Assembly (NCBI GenBank): GCA_050185195.1
Contig: JBFWZQ010000008.1
Location: 1 to 64,000 of the forward strand
Origin: CADEFQ01 sp050185195
GTDB lineage: Bacteria > Pseudomonadota > Gammaproteobacteria > Steroidobacterales > Steroidobacteraceae
Direction: 5' to 3'
DNA: 64,000 nucleotides
The notes beneath the pieces are model-generated. The model was not told the origin of the DNA and did no database searches. It saw only the letters and a list, made by a program, of their open reading frames with translations. Positions within the stretch are counted from its first letter, which is position 1; each line of letters starts with the position of its first letter. The position numbers and the translations under genes were made by a program. Of this stretch, positions 26,896-35,621 are shown piece after piece.

Positions 26896-27171
26896 GTGAT
26901 CGCGCGCAAGTGTTTCGTTTCAGGGCGGGTGCAGGGCGTGTTCTACCGGGCCACGGTGGCGCGTCGCGCCGTGGCACTCGGCATCACGGGCCATGCGCAC
27001 AACCTGCCCGATGGCCGGGTCGAAGTACTCGCCTGCGGTGCGAAGGACGCGGTGGCGAGTTATCTCGAGGCGCTGTGGACGGGGTCCGCCGCATCGAAGG
27101 TGACGGCGATCGAGGTGATCGAAATCGAGCTGGCGCCCGATCAGCGCCCCGCGGGTTTCGGTACCGGCTGA
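26896..27171 (+). CDS. acyP: Acylphosphatase
   Basis: This 91-residue small enzyme hydrolyses acyl-phosphate bonds. The catalytic arginine lies in SGRVQGVFYRATVARRA and the catalytic asparagine in HAHNLPDGRVEV, both at their usual places. The GTG at 26896 gives the standard family length. Its 3' end overlaps the convergent transglycosylase gene by 31 bp. The start lies 8 nt after a TAGAAT box. Confidence 0.92.
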   Translation: MIARKCFVSGRVQGVFYRATVARRAVALGITGHAHNLPDGRVEVLACGAKDAVASYLEALWTGSAASKVTAIEVIEIELAPDQRPAGFGTG

Positions 27172-27740
27172 GCCGTGGCCGAGGCGGCCAGCCCGAGGTC
27201 GTCCGCGCCGTTCCAGCGGCTCCAGCTGCCGAGCACGAGATCCGAGTAGTCGCGCCGGCCCACGCTGCCGTTGTAGCGTGCGAGCGCTTTTTGCACGTTC
27301 CTGCTTTCGTACTTGAGGTAGTAGCGCAGGATCGCGCAACCCATGCGGATGTTGGGGCCGACCTGCGTCAGCTGGTGGCGTCGCATGCCGAGTTTCTCGG
27401 GCCAGAAGGGCATGATCTGCATGAGGCCCACGGCGCCCGCCGACGATACGGCCCAGCGGTTGAAGCGGCTTTCGATGTCGATGACCGCCATCACGAGGCC
27501 GGGCGGCAGGCGCATCTCGCCCTTGCGGTGCGCCTCGCAGAACACGGTGCGCAGGATCTCGAGGCGTTCGGCCTTGTCGGGCACGCGCTTGACGAGCCGC
27601 GGTTCCATCATCGTGAACCACACGGCCGCCTCGTAACGGTCGGTGAAACACTCCGCCTGCGCGATTGCGTGCTGTATGACGTTGCGCAGGCCTGCGTCGC
27701 GCTGCTGGTCGGCGCGGGCCGCGGGCGTCGCCAGCGCCAC
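27141..27740 (-). CDS. Lytic transglycosylase (Slt/MltC-like fold), start unresolved
   Basis: This is a soluble lytic transglycosylase-like domain that cleaves peptidoglycan in the periplasm. The catalytic glutamate is in IDIESRFNRWAVSSAGAVGLMQIMP, followed by NIRMGCAILRYYLK and ALARYNGSVGR. The interval given starts at the only plausible in-frame start codon, a GTG. However, an in-frame signal-peptide-like segment (RRGRTAPALALLAAGIVALATPAARA) begins just after the proS stop, and no ATG, GTG or TTG is available to start it. The true start may be a rare codon, or a base may be wrong in the sequence. The 3' end overlaps acylphosphatase by 31 bp. Confidence 0.75.
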   Translation of the reverse strand: MALATPAARADQQRDAGLRNVIQHAIAQAECFTDRYEAAVWFTMMEPRLVKRVPDKAERLEILRTVFCEAHRKGEMRLPPGLVMAVIDIESRFNRWAVSSAGAVGLMQIMPFWPEKLGMRRHQLTQVGPNIRMGCAILRYYLKYESRNVQKALARYNGSVGRRDYSDLVLGSWSRWNGADDLGLAASATAQPVPKPAGR

Positions 27741-27798
27741 GATGCCCGCCGCAAGCAGCGCGAGGGCGGGCGCCGTGCGCCCGCGCCGGGCGCGGCTC

Positions 27799-29514
27799 TC
27801 AGGCTGGCGCGAGGCGGGAGCGGATGAAGGCGAGGGCGTCGTCGAGCGGCAATTCTTCGCTTTCCGAAGCGCGGCGGTGACGATACTCGAGCTTGCCGGC
27901 CTCGAGGCCGCGTTCGCCGACCACGATCCGGTGCGGGATGCCGAGCAATTCGGCGTCCGCGAACTTGGCGCCGGGGCGCGCGTCGCGGTCATCGAGCAGC
28001 ACATCGATGCCAGCGCGCGTGAGTTCGTCGTAAAGGCGATCGGCGGTTTCACGGACACGTTGCGACTTCGCGAGGTTGATCGGGACCAGCACGACCCGGA
28101 ATGGCGCAATGGGCTCGGGCCAGATGATGCCACGCTCATCGTGATTCTGTTCAATCGCCGCCGCCACGATGCGCGTCACACCTATGCCATAGCAGCCCAT
28201 GTAGAGCAGGGTACTGCGGCTTTCCTCGTCGAGGACGGCGGCCTTCATGGCCTCGCTGTACTTGCGGCCGAGCTGGAAGATGTGGCCCACCTCGATGCCG
28301 CGGGCGATCGAAAGCGCGCCCTTGCCGGTGGGGCTCGGGTCGCCGGCCACCACGTTGCGCAGGTCGGCGACCCGCGGCTCCGGCAGGTCGCGCCCCCAGT
28401 TGACGCCCGTGAGGTGCGTGTCGTGCACGTTCGCGCCGCAGGCGAAGTCCGCGAGCGCCGCGGCGCTGCGATCCGCGACGACGGGGCATTTGACGAGGCC
28501 CACGGGCCCGACGAAGCCGGGTGCGGCGCCTGTCGCGGCGAGCACCGCCTCGGCGCTCGCCATGCGCAGCGGCGAGGCGACCCCGGGTATCTTTTGTGCC
28601 TTGACCGCATTCAGTTCGTGATCGCCGCGCAGCACCAGCGCGACGACCCCGCCATCCTCGCCCTCGACCAGCAGGGTCTTCGCGCACCGTGCGGCCGGTA
28701 CACCGAGGAAGTTGCCCAGCGCTTCGATGGTGCGTATTCCCGGCGTCGCGACCGACTGCATCGCGGCGCCCGCCGCGGGGCGAGGTGTACCGGGAGCGAG
28801 TGCTTCGGCCATCTCGAGGTTGGCGGCGTAGTCGTCGCCGTCCGAGAACACGATGGCATCCTCGCCCGATTCGGCCAGCACCTGGAATTCCTCGGAAGCG
28901 GTGCCACCGATGGCACCGGAATCCGCACGCACGGCGCGGAACCCGAGCCCCATGCGCGTGAACATGCGTGCATAGGCCTCGCGCATCTGCGCGTAGCCCT
29001 GCGCAAGCGAGGCCTCGTCGACGTGGAACGAGTACGCGTCCTTCATGATGAATTCGCGCCCGCGCATCACGCCGAAGCGGGGGCGGATCTCGTCGCGGAA
29101 CTTCGTCTGTATCTGGTAGAAATTGACCGGCAGTTGCCGATAGCTCTGCAACTCGCGGCGCACGAGGTCGGTGATCACTTCCTCGTGCGTCGGCCCGATC
29201 ACGAAGTCCCGCTCGCCGCGGTCCTTGAAGCGCAGCAGTTCGGGCCCGTAGGCCTGCCAGCGGCCGGATTCCTGCCACAGTTCGGCGGGCTGCACCGCGG
29301 GCATCAGTACTTCGAAGGCCCCCGCGCGGTCCATCTCCTCGCGGATGATCGTTTCCACCTTGCGCAGCGTCAGCAGGCCGAACGTCGTCCAGGTGTAGAT
29401 GCCGGCCGCAAGGCGCCGGACCAATCCCGCGCGCAGCATCAACCGGTGGCTCGCGATCTCCGCCTCGGCGGGCGTTTCCTTCATCGTCGTGATCGGATAT
29501 CGGGACCAGCGCAT
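27799..29514 (-). CDS. proS: Prolyl-tRNA synthetase
   Basis: This 571-residue enzyme is the bacterial-type class II synthetase. The N-terminus SRYPITTMKETPAEAE, motif 2 region FYQIQTKFRDEIRPRFGVMRGREFIMKDAYSFH and motif 3 (MGCYGIGVTRIVAA) are present. The inserted editing domain at about residues 230-390 removes mischarged alanine. Length equals the E. coli enzyme. The ATG is 61 bp from the divergent pssA start across a symmetric TATA-like sequence. Confidence 0.98.
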   Translation of the reverse strand: MRWSRYPITTMKETPAEAEIASHRLMLRAGLVRRLAAGIYTWTTFGLLTLRKVETIIREEMDRAGAFEVLMPAVQPAELWQESGRWQAYGPELLRFKDRGERDFVIGPTHEEVITDLVRRELQSYRQLPVNFYQIQTKFRDEIRPRFGVMRGREFIMKDAYSFHVDEASLAQGYAQMREAYARMFTRMGLGFRAVRADSGAIGGTASEEFQVLAESGEDAIVFSDGDDYAANLEMAEALAPGTPRPAAGAAMQSVATPGIRTIEALGNFLGVPAARCAKTLLVEGEDGGVVALVLRGDHELNAVKAQKIPGVASPLRMASAEAVLAATGAAPGFVGPVGLVKCPVVADRSAAALADFACGANVHDTHLTGVNWGRDLPEPRVADLRNVVAGDPSPTGKGALSIARGIEVGHIFQLGRKYSEAMKAAVLDEESRSTLLYMGCYGIGVTRIVAAAIEQNHDERGIIWPEPIAPFRVVLVPINLAKSQRVRETADRLYDELTRAGIDVLLDDRDARPGAKFADAELLGIPHRIVVGERGLEAGKLEYRHRRASESEELPLDDALAFIRSRLAPA

Positions 29515-29552
29515 CGGGACGAGGCTCCATCGGGCGGTTCGGCGGGAGAGCG

Positions 29553-29572
29553 GCGCATCTTATATGATGCGC
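29553..29572. promoter_or_regulatory. Palindromic divergent promoter core, proS/pssA
   Basis: GCGCATC and GATGCGC form perfect 7-bp arms around TTATAT. On the plus strand TATGAT (29563-29568) ends 7 nt before the pssA ATG. On the minus strand TATAAG (29559-29564) would serve proS with a leader of about 37 nt. The palindrome could also be an operator, because protein binding here would block both promoters. Confidence 0.5.
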
Positions 29573-29575
29573 GCC

Positions 29576-30328
29576 ATGTCCACACCGAGCCTGGAACCGG
29601 GTCCGCGCGGCCGCGGTGTCTTCCTGCTGCCGAATGCATTGACCACCGGCTGCCTGTTCTCGGGTTTCTACGCGATCATCGCCGCGATCGACGGCAATTT
29701 CGACCGGGCCGGACTCGCCGTGTTCGCGGCGATGCTGTTCGACGGGCTCGATGGTCGCGTGGCCCGCTGGACCCGCACCGAAAGCAGCTTCGGCCGGGAG
29801 TACGACAGCCTCGCCGACATGGTGGCCTTCGGCGTCGCGCCCGCCATCGTGATGTACCAGTGGGGCGTCGAGCGCATCGCCGAGTACGGGCGGGCCTGGG
29901 GCCGGTTCGGCTGGGTCGCCACGTTTTTCTTCGCGGTCGCAGCGGCGCTGCGCCTGGCGCGCTTCAACACCCGCGCCGCGCAGGACAAGCGTTACTTCGA
30001 GGGCTTGCCGAGCCCGTCCGCGGCGGCGGTGGTCGCGGCCTTCGTCTGGTTTTCGAGCACCTGGCGCGCGCCGGGCGGACTCACCGAGCTGATCCTCGCT
30101 TTTTGCGTCACCGCGCTCGCCGGGGCGCTGATGGTGTCGAGTTTCCCGTACATGAGCCTGAAGCAGGTCGATGTCGACAAGCGGGTGCGCTACTACTACT
30201 TCGTCGTCGTGCCGTTTTTCCTCGCCCTGATCGCCATCGATCCGCCGACCATGCTGCTCGCGATGTTCTCCACCTATGCGCTGTCCGCGCCGGTGCAATG
30301 GACCGTCCGCCGCATGCGCCGGTTGTGA
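29576..30328 (+). CDS. pssA: CDP-diacylglycerol-serine O-phosphatidyltransferase
   Basis: This 250-residue membrane enzyme forms phosphatidylserine, the precursor of phosphatidylethanolamine. The CDP-OH-P motif is DGLDGRVARWTRTESSFGREYDSLADM at about residues 57-83, and the protein has about seven hydrophobic helices. It begins with the family motif FLLPNALTTGCLFSGFYAI. The ATG at 29576 is supported by the TATGAT box 7 nt upstream; no ribosome site precedes it. The uracil-DNA glycosylase gene follows with a GTGA overlap. Confidence 0.94.
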   Translation: MSTPSLEPGPRGRGVFLLPNALTTGCLFSGFYAIIAAIDGNFDRAGLAVFAAMLFDGLDGRVARWTRTESSFGREYDSLADMVAFGVAPAIVMYQWGVERIAEYGRAWGRFGWVATFFFAVAAALRLARFNTRAAQDKRYFEGLPSPSAAAVVAAFVWFSSTWRAPGGLTELILAFCVTALAGALMVSSFPYMSLKQVDVDKRVRYYYFVVVPFFLALIAIDPPTMLLAMFSTYALSAPVQWTVRRMRRL

Positions 30329-31014
30329 CCGCTGCGCCACCACAGCGTCGCGCGCACTATCTCGATGCGCTCGGCATCGACGTCTACCAGTCGCGGTGCG
30401 TGCGGGCGGCGGCGCACGAGCCCGAGGCCGCCACGGATGAGGGGGGGGACGTCGACTGGCCGACGCTGCGCGCGCAGGTCGCCGGTTGCGTCAAGTGCGG
30501 CCTCTGCGAGAGCCGCACCCAGACAGTCTTCGGCGTGGGCGATCCGCACGCGCGCTGGATGATCGTCGGCGAGGCGCCCGGCGCCGAGGAAGACCGCCGT
30601 GGCGAACCCTTCGTGGGTCGCGCCGGGCAACTGCTGGATTCGATGCTGCGTGCGGTCGGCCTGGCGCGCGAGACGGTGTTCATCGCGAATGTGCTCAAGT
30701 GCCGCCCGCCGGGCAATCGCGACCCGAAGGCGGATGAGATCGCCGCCTGCCTCCCCTACCTGCATCGCCAGGTGGCGCTGGTCGCGCCCGACATCATCCT
30801 GGCCGTCGGGCGCATCGCGGCGCAGGCGCTGCTCGGCACCGATGCGCCGCTCGCGCGCCTGCGCGGGCGCGTACATCGGTTCGGGGAGGGCAGCCCCCCG
30901 CTCGTCATCACCTATCACCCCGCCTACCTGTTGCGCACGCCCGGCGAGAAGCGCAAGGCATGGGACGATCTCAAGCTCGCCCGGAGCCTGCTGGATGGTC
31001 GCGGCACGGGATGA
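30325..31014 (+). CDS. Uracil-DNA glycosylase, family 4-like (iron-sulfur type)
   Basis: This glycosylase of about 229 residues removes uracil from DNA. The active-site motif GEAPGAEEDRRGEPFVGRAG and the C-terminal HPAYLLR place it in the UDGa/family 4 group. Cysteines in CVKCGLCE and CRPPGNRDP fit the [4Fe-4S] site. The GTG start overlaps the pssA stop by 4 bp; an ATG at 30298 would add nine residues inside pssA. rimI overlaps its 3' end. The first 50 residues are variable and lack a recognised domain. Confidence 0.9.
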   Translation: MTAAPPQRRAHYLDALGIDVYQSRCVRAAAHEPEAATDEGGDVDWPTLRAQVAGCVKCGLCESRTQTVFGVGDPHARWMIVGEAPGAEEDRRGEPFVGRAGQLLDSMLRAVGLARETVFIANVLKCRPPGNRDPKADEIAACLPYLHRQVALVAPDIILAVGRIAAQALLGTDAPLARLRGRVHRFGEGSPPLVITYHPAYLLRTPGEKRKAWDDLKLARSLLDGRGTG

Positions 31015-31483
31015 CCTCGCCATCCCGCGGGTCGACCTGCGGCCGATGGCCGAAGGCGACCTCGCGCGCGTCGCGGAGCTCGAGCGTGCGTCCTATCCGT
31101 TTCCATGGAGCGAGGGCATCTTCCGCGACTGCCTGCGCGTCGGTTACGTGTGCCGGGTGGTCGAAATCGGCTTCGACCTCATCGGCTACGGCGTGATGAG
31201 CACCGGCGCGGGCGAGGCGCACGTGCTCAATCTCTGCGTGCGCGACACGATGCGTGGACGGGGGATCGGCCGTACGCTGCTTCGCCAGCTCATCGAGCTT
31301 GCCGTGGAGGCGGGTGCCGCGGATCTTTTCCTCGAAGTGCGGCCCACGAACCTCGCTGCGATCCGCCTCTACCAGTCGCTCGGCTTCGTGCAGGTCGGCG
31401 TGCGCCGCGGCTACTACCAGGCAGCGGGCGGGCGGGAGGACGCGACGGTGTTGCGCCTCGACCTGCGCGATCCCGTGCCCTGA
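30995..31483 (+). CDS. rimI: Ribosomal-protein-alanine N-acetyltransferase
   Basis: This 162-residue GNAT-fold enzyme acetylates the N-terminal alanine of ribosomal protein S18. The acetyl-CoA-binding motif RGRGIGRTLLRQL lies near residue 87. VLNLCVRDTMRGRGIG and RPTNLAAIRLYQSLGFVQVGVRRGYY are typical of RimI. The ATG lies 20 bp inside the glycosylase 3' end. Pairing with a family 4 UDG resembles other proteobacterial genomes. It ends 2 bp from the convergent bkdR stop. Confidence 0.93.
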   Translation: MVAARDDLAIPRVDLRPMAEGDLARVAELERASYPFPWSEGIFRDCLRVGYVCRVVEIGFDLIGYGVMSTGAGEAHVLNLCVRDTMRGRGIGRTLLRQLIELAVEAGAADLFLEVRPTNLAAIRLYQSLGFVQVGVRRGYYQAAGGREDATVLRLDLRDPVP

Positions 31484-31485
31484 CG

Positions 31486-31962
31486 CTATCTCAAGGCGAG
31501 TGGCAGCTGCGTCGTTTCCTTGACCACCGTCATCGCGATCGAGGAGCTGAACGACTGGATGCCCGGGATCTTCGAGAGCTGGTCGAGGAAGAAGGCTTCG
31601 TAGCCCTTGATGTCGCGCGCGACGATGCGCAGCAGGAAGTCCCAGTCGCCCATCAGCGTGTAGCACTCGAGCACTTCGGGGTGGCGGCGGATTGCCTGGT
31701 CGAAGCGCGCCAGGTTGTCGCGGCCATGCGCGACCAGCTTGACGTGCGCGAAGACGGTGACGCCGAGGCCCACTTTCTCGCGATCGAGCAGCGCGACGCG
31801 CTGGCGGATCACGCCCTGCTCCTCGAGCCGCCGCACCCGGCGCCAGCAAGTGGTGACCGCGAGGTTCACGCGCTCGGCGAGCTCCGCGGCCGAGAGCGCG
31901 CCGTCCTTCTGCAGCACCTCGAGGAGGCGCAGGTCCGTGCGATCGAGTTCAGCCGGGGACAT
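31486..31962 (-). CDS. bkdR: Lrp/AsnC-family regulator of the bkd operon
   Basis: This 158-residue regulator has an N-terminal winged helix-turn-helix (ELAERVNLAVTTCWRRVRRLEEQGVI, about residues 26-52) and a C-terminal RAM ligand-binding domain. Placement, divergent from the branched-chain keto-acid dehydrogenase operon, matches BkdR of pseudomonads. BkdR is an Lrp homologue that activates bkd in response to branched-chain amino acids. The assignment to this target is by position. The 124-bp intergenic region is unusually AT-rich for the window. Confidence 0.9.
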   Translation of the reverse strand: MSPAELDRTDLRLLEVLQKDGALSAAELAERVNLAVTTCWRRVRRLEEQGVIRQRVALLDREKVGLGVTVFAHVKLVAHGRDNLARFDQAIRRHPEVLECYTLMGDWDFLLRIVARDIKGYEAFFLDQLSKIPGIQSFSSSIAMTVVKETTQLPLALR

Positions 31963-32086
31963 ACTTTCCGTTTTACATGAGTTTATGGAATGAACATTCT
32001 GTATATTGTGTTTATCCGGTCCAGTTTGCAATGCGAATAGCCTGCCGCCGGCGCATAGTGGCCGGCGGGGTCCAAGGAGCCGCGAC
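31963..32086. promoter_or_regulatory. bkdR/bkdA1 divergent control region
   Basis: This AT-rich stretch contains a dyad GAATG-AA-CATTC at 31988-31999 as a candidate Lrp-type box. TATATT at 32002-32007 is a possible -10 for bkdA1. AAGGAG at 32074-32079 is a strong ribosome site 7 nt before the bkdA1 ATG. On the minus strand, TAAAAC ends 7 nt before the bkdR ATG. I could not fix -35 boxes. Confidence 0.5.
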
Positions 32087-33328
32087 ATGGCGAATCGTCC
32101 GCGCACGAGATTGCATGTTCCACAACCGCCCGCCCGGCCGGGTGACAGGGCGGATTTCAGCTACCTGAAACTGCAGCCCGCGGGCGCGCAGCCGCGCCCG
32201 GATGTGAAGGTGTCCGCGCTGGCGACGCCGCCGCTCGCGACCGGGCTCGTGCGCGTGCTCGACGACGAACACCGCGCCGTCGGCGAGTGGCATCCCCACC
32301 TCGAGCCGGAAGTGCTGCAGGCGGGCCTGCGGCACATGCTGCTCACGCGCATTTTCGACGAGCGCATGCAGCGCACGCAGCGCCAGGGTCGCATCTCCTT
32401 CTACATGCGCAGCCTGGGCGAGGAAGCGGTGTCGGTCGCGCAGGCCATGGCGCTGCGCCCCGGCGACATGCTGTTCCCCTCGTACCGCAACCAGGGCCTC
32501 TACATGGTGCGCGGCCGGCCGCTCGTCGACCTCATGTGCCAGCTGCTGTCGAACACGCGCGACATGTGCAAGGGGCGCCAGTTGCCGGTGATGTATCACT
32601 GGCGCAAGGGCAACATCTTCTCGATTTCCGGCAACCTCGCGACGCAGTTTCCGCAGGCGGTCGGCTGGGCCATGGCCGCCGCCATCAAGGGCGAGGACCA
32701 TGTCGCCTCGACCTGGATCGGTGAGGGCTCGAGCGCCGAGGGGGATTTCCATGCCGGCATGGTGTTCGCCGAGGTCTACCAGGCGCCCGTGCTGCTCAAT
32801 ATCGTCAACAACCAGTGGGCGATCTCGACCTTCCAGGGCACCGCCGGCGGCGAGAAATCCACGTTCGCGGCGCGCGGTCCGGGTTACGGCGTCGCGGGCA
32901 TCCGCGTGGACGGCAACGATTTCCTCGCGGTGCACGCGGTGACGCAATGGGCCGCGGAGCGCGCGCGCAAGGGCGGCGGGCCCACGCTGATCGAACACGT
33001 GACCTATCGGGCCTCCGCGCATTCGACGAGTGACGACCCGTCGCGCTATCGGCCCAAGGATGAATATGAACGCTGGCCGCTCGGCGATCCGGTGCAGCGC
33101 CTGAAGATGCACCTCATCACGCTCGGCAAGTGGTCGGAGGAGCGTCATGCGGCGCTCACGAAGGAGCTGGAAGACGAGGTCGCGGCCGCGTGGCGCGAGG
33201 CCACGAAACACGGCACGCTGACGGAGGGTCCGCGGCTCGATCCCGACCTGATGTTCGAGGATGTCTTCAAGGAGATGCCGCAGCATCTCGTGCGCCAGCG
33301 GGAACTGCTGCGCGCGGAGCGCGGCTGA
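32087..33328 (+). CDS. bkdA1: Branched-chain 2-oxoacid dehydrogenase E1 alpha
   Basis: This 413-residue thiamine-diphosphate subunit decarboxylates the keto acids of valine, leucine and isoleucine. Diagnostic regions are FYMRSLGEEAVSVAQAMAL, PSYRNQGLYMVRG and the ThDP motif GEGSSAEGDFHAGMVFAEVY...NNQWAIST. The phosphorylation-loop equivalent is YRASAHSTSDDPSRYRPKDE. The start is set by the AAGGAG ribosome site. It leads bkdA1-bkdA2-bkdB-ilvE. No E3 gene is in the operon. Confidence 0.96.
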   Translation: MANRPRTRLHVPQPPARPGDRADFSYLKLQPAGAQPRPDVKVSALATPPLATGLVRVLDDEHRAVGEWHPHLEPEVLQAGLRHMLLTRIFDERMQRTQRQGRISFYMRSLGEEAVSVAQAMALRPGDMLFPSYRNQGLYMVRGRPLVDLMCQLLSNTRDMCKGRQLPVMYHWRKGNIFSISGNLATQFPQAVGWAMAAAIKGEDHVASTWIGEGSSAEGDFHAGMVFAEVYQAPVLLNIVNNQWAISTFQGTAGGEKSTFAARGPGYGVAGIRVDGNDFLAVHAVTQWAAERARKGGGPTLIEHVTYRASAHSTSDDPSRYRPKDEYERWPLGDPVQRLKMHLITLGKWSEERHAALTKELEDEVAAAWREATKHGTLTEGPRLDPDLMFEDVFKEMPQHLVRQRELLRAERG

Positions 33329-33329
33329 C

Positions 33330-34346
33330 GTGGCCAGGATGAACATGATCCAGGCGCTCAATTCCGCCATGGACGTCATGCTCGAGCGCGACCCGGGCGT
33401 GGTCGTGCTCGGCGAGGATGTCGGCTATTTCGGCGGCGTGTTTCGCACGACCGACGGCCTGCAGCGCAAGTACGGCGAGCATCGCGTGCTCGATTCGCCG
33501 ATTTCCGAGCTGGGCATCGTCGCGACGTCGATCGGCATGGCGGTGAACGGCCTGCGCCCCGTCGCGGAAATCCAGTTCGCGGACTACATCTATCCTGGCT
33601 ACGACCAGATCGTGAGCGAGCTCGCCCGCCTGCGCTACCGCAGCGCCGGCGATTTCTTCGCGCCGGTGACGATCCGCACGCCCTGCGGCGGCGGCATTCG
33701 CGGCGGCCAGACCCATTCGCAGAGCCCCGAGGCGATCTTCGCGCACGTCTGCGGCGTGAAGGTCGTGATGCCGTCGAATCCCTACGATGCGAAGGGGCTG
33801 TTGATCGCGGCCATCGAGGACGACGACCCCGTCATCTTCCTCGAGCCGAAGCGGCTCTACAACGGCCCGTTCGACGGCGACCCGGGCAAACCCGCGGTGC
33901 CCTGGAGCGCGCATCCGAGCGGCGAAGTGCCCGAAGGGCACTACACCGTGCCGATCAGCAAGGCGCAGGTCGTGCGCAGCGGCAAGGATGTGACGGTGAT
34001 CGCCTACGGCACCATGGTGCACGTGGCGGAGGCCGCCGCGCGATCGCTCGGCGTCGATGCCGAGATCATCGACCTGCGCACGATCGCGCCGCTCGATACG
34101 GACACGCTCTGCGATTCCGTGCAACGCACCGGGCGCTGCCTCATCGTGCACGAGGCGACGCGCTTCGGCGGCTTCGGCGCGGAAATCTCCGCCACGATCC
34201 AGGAAAATTGCTTCTGGCACCTGCAGGCCCCGATCGGGCGCGTCGGCGGCTGGGACACGCCGTATCCGCACGCCTTCGAATGGGAGTATTTTCCGGGCCA
34301 GAAACGCGTGGCGATGGCGCTCGAAGCCATCATGTCGGCAAGCTGA
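33330..34346 (+). CDS. bkdA2: Branched-chain 2-oxoacid dehydrogenase E1 beta
   Basis: This 338-residue partner of BkdA1 forms the alpha2-beta2 E1. It contains GEDVGYFGGVFRTTDGLQRKYG, PISELGIVATSIGMA, PCGGGIRGGQTHSQSPEA and PKRLYNGPFDGD, all typical of BkdA2. The GTG at 33330 has GGAG 10 nt upstream; an ATG three codons later is possible. It starts 1 bp after bkdA1 and ends 15 bp before bkdB. Confidence 0.96.
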   Translation: MARMNMIQALNSAMDVMLERDPGVVVLGEDVGYFGGVFRTTDGLQRKYGEHRVLDSPISELGIVATSIGMAVNGLRPVAEIQFADYIYPGYDQIVSELARLRYRSAGDFFAPVTIRTPCGGGIRGGQTHSQSPEAIFAHVCGVKVVMPSNPYDAKGLLIAAIEDDDPVIFLEPKRLYNGPFDGDPGKPAVPWSAHPSGEVPEGHYTVPISKAQVVRSGKDVTVIAYGTMVHVAEAAARSLGVDAEIIDLRTIAPLDTDTLCDSVQRTGRCLIVHEATRFGGFGAEISATIQENCFWHLQAPIGRVGGWDTPYPHAFEWEYFPGQKRVAMALEAIMSAS

Positions 34347-34361
34347 ACGCACGGGGGCAGG

Positions 34362-35621
34362 ATGGCGATCTACGTTTTCAGGATGCCCGATCTCGGCGAG
34401 GGCACGGTGTCCGCCGAGATGATGCAGTGGCATGTGAAGGCCGGCGACGTGGTGCGCGAGGACCAGATCATCGCCGACGTGATGACCGACAAGGCGGCGA
34501 TCGAGATCCCGGCGCCCGTTTCGGGCCGCGTCGTGCGCACCCAGGGCGAGCCGGGCGAGATGATCGCCGTGGGTTCCGAGCTGATCTCTTTCGAGACGGA
34601 CGCGGCCACGGGCGCGGACGCACCCGCCGGTGCCCCGGCATCCGCGCCGCCGCCACCGGCCGATGCCATGCCGCAAGGGCCTGCCGCCGCGCTGCCGGCC
34701 TCGCCTGCGGTGGGGCGCATCATGGCGTCGCCCGCCACCCGCCGGCGTGCGAAGGAGGCCGGTGTCGACCTGCAGGCCGTCGCGGGCTCGGGCCCGGGCG
34801 GCCGGGTCACGCGCGCGGATTTCGAGGCGGCTGCATCGGCTGCGGCGCCGGTCGCGCGTGCGGCGGAGGCCGTGGTGCCCCCGCGTGCGGGGCCTGCGCG
34901 GCGCACCGGCACGACGGAAGTGAAAATCATCGGGCTGCGCCGCGTGATTGCACAACGCATGAGCGACGCCAAGCGCAACATCCCGCACTTCGCGTATGTC
35001 GAGGAAGTCGACGTCACCGAACTCGAGGCGCTGCGCGTGCACCTCAATGCGCAGGCGCCCGAGGGCACGCCATCGCTCAGCCTGCTGCCCTTCCTCGGTC
35101 TCGCGCTGGCGCGGGTCCTGCCGGCCTTTCCCCAGTGCAACGCCCTGTACGACGCGGAGCGCAACGTGGTCGTGCAGCATGCCGGCCTGCACCTCGGCAT
35201 CGCGACGCAGACGCCGGACGGGCTCAAGGTGCCGGTCGTGCGCCACGCCGAAGCGCTGTCGTTGCGCGCACTGTCACAGGCGATTCGCGCTGCTTCGGAT
35301 CGCGCGCGCCGCAACAAGTCGCCGCGCGAGGAACTCGCGGGGTCGACACTCACGATCACGAGCCTCGGGCGGCTCGGCGGCATCGCCTCCACGCCGGTGA
35401 TCAACGCGCCGGAAGTGGCGATCGTTGGCGTCAACAAGGCGGTCGAACGGCCGGTCGTGCACGGCGGCGCCATCACGATCCGTCGTATGATGAATCTTTC
35501 TTCGTCGTTCGATCACCGCTTCGTGGATGGCTTCGACGCGGCCTCCATGATCCAGGCGCTCAAGGCCCTGCTCGAGCACCCGGCGACGATATTCATGCAT
35601 CAAGAGGATCGAGACCCATGA
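34362..35621 (+). CDS. bkdB: Branched-chain 2-oxoacid dehydrogenase E2 (lipoamide acyltransferase)
   Basis: This 419-residue E2 moves the acyl group from lipoamide to CoA. It has one lipoyl domain with K44 in MTDKAAIEIPAP, and an Ala/Pro linker. The subunit-binding domain lies at about 120-155 (ASPATRRRAKEAGVDLQAVAG). The catalytic domain ends with SFDHRFVDGFDAA. GGGGGCAGG just before the ATG is a good ribosome site. The stop overlaps the aminotransferase start by 4 bp. The E3 needed for turnover is presumably the one at 7693-9483. Confidence 0.95.
   Translation: MAIYVFRMPDLGEGTVSAEMMQWHVKAGDVVREDQIIADVMTDKAAIEIPAPVSGRVVRTQGEPGEMIAVGSELISFETDAATGADAPAGAPASAPPPPADAMPQGPAAALPASPAVGRIMASPATRRRAKEAGVDLQAVAGSGPGGRVTRADFEAAASAAAPVARAAEAVVPPRAGPARRTGTTEVKIIGLRRVIAQRMSDAKRNIPHFAYVEEVDVTELEALRVHLNAQAPEGTPSLSLLPFLGLALARVLPAFPQCNALYDAERNVVVQHAGLHLGIATQTPDGLKVPVVRHAEALSLRALSQAIRAASDRARRNKSPREELAGSTLTITSLGRLGGIASTPVINAPEVAIVGVNKAVERPVVHGGAITIRRMMNLSSSFDHRFVDGFDAASMIQALKALLEHPATIFMHQEDRDP

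Noticed and set aside
27643..31014. A very long plus-strand frame through proS, pssA and the glycosylase
   Set aside because: Only the last part (from 30325) is a real protein; the rest is antisense to proS and out of frame with pssA.
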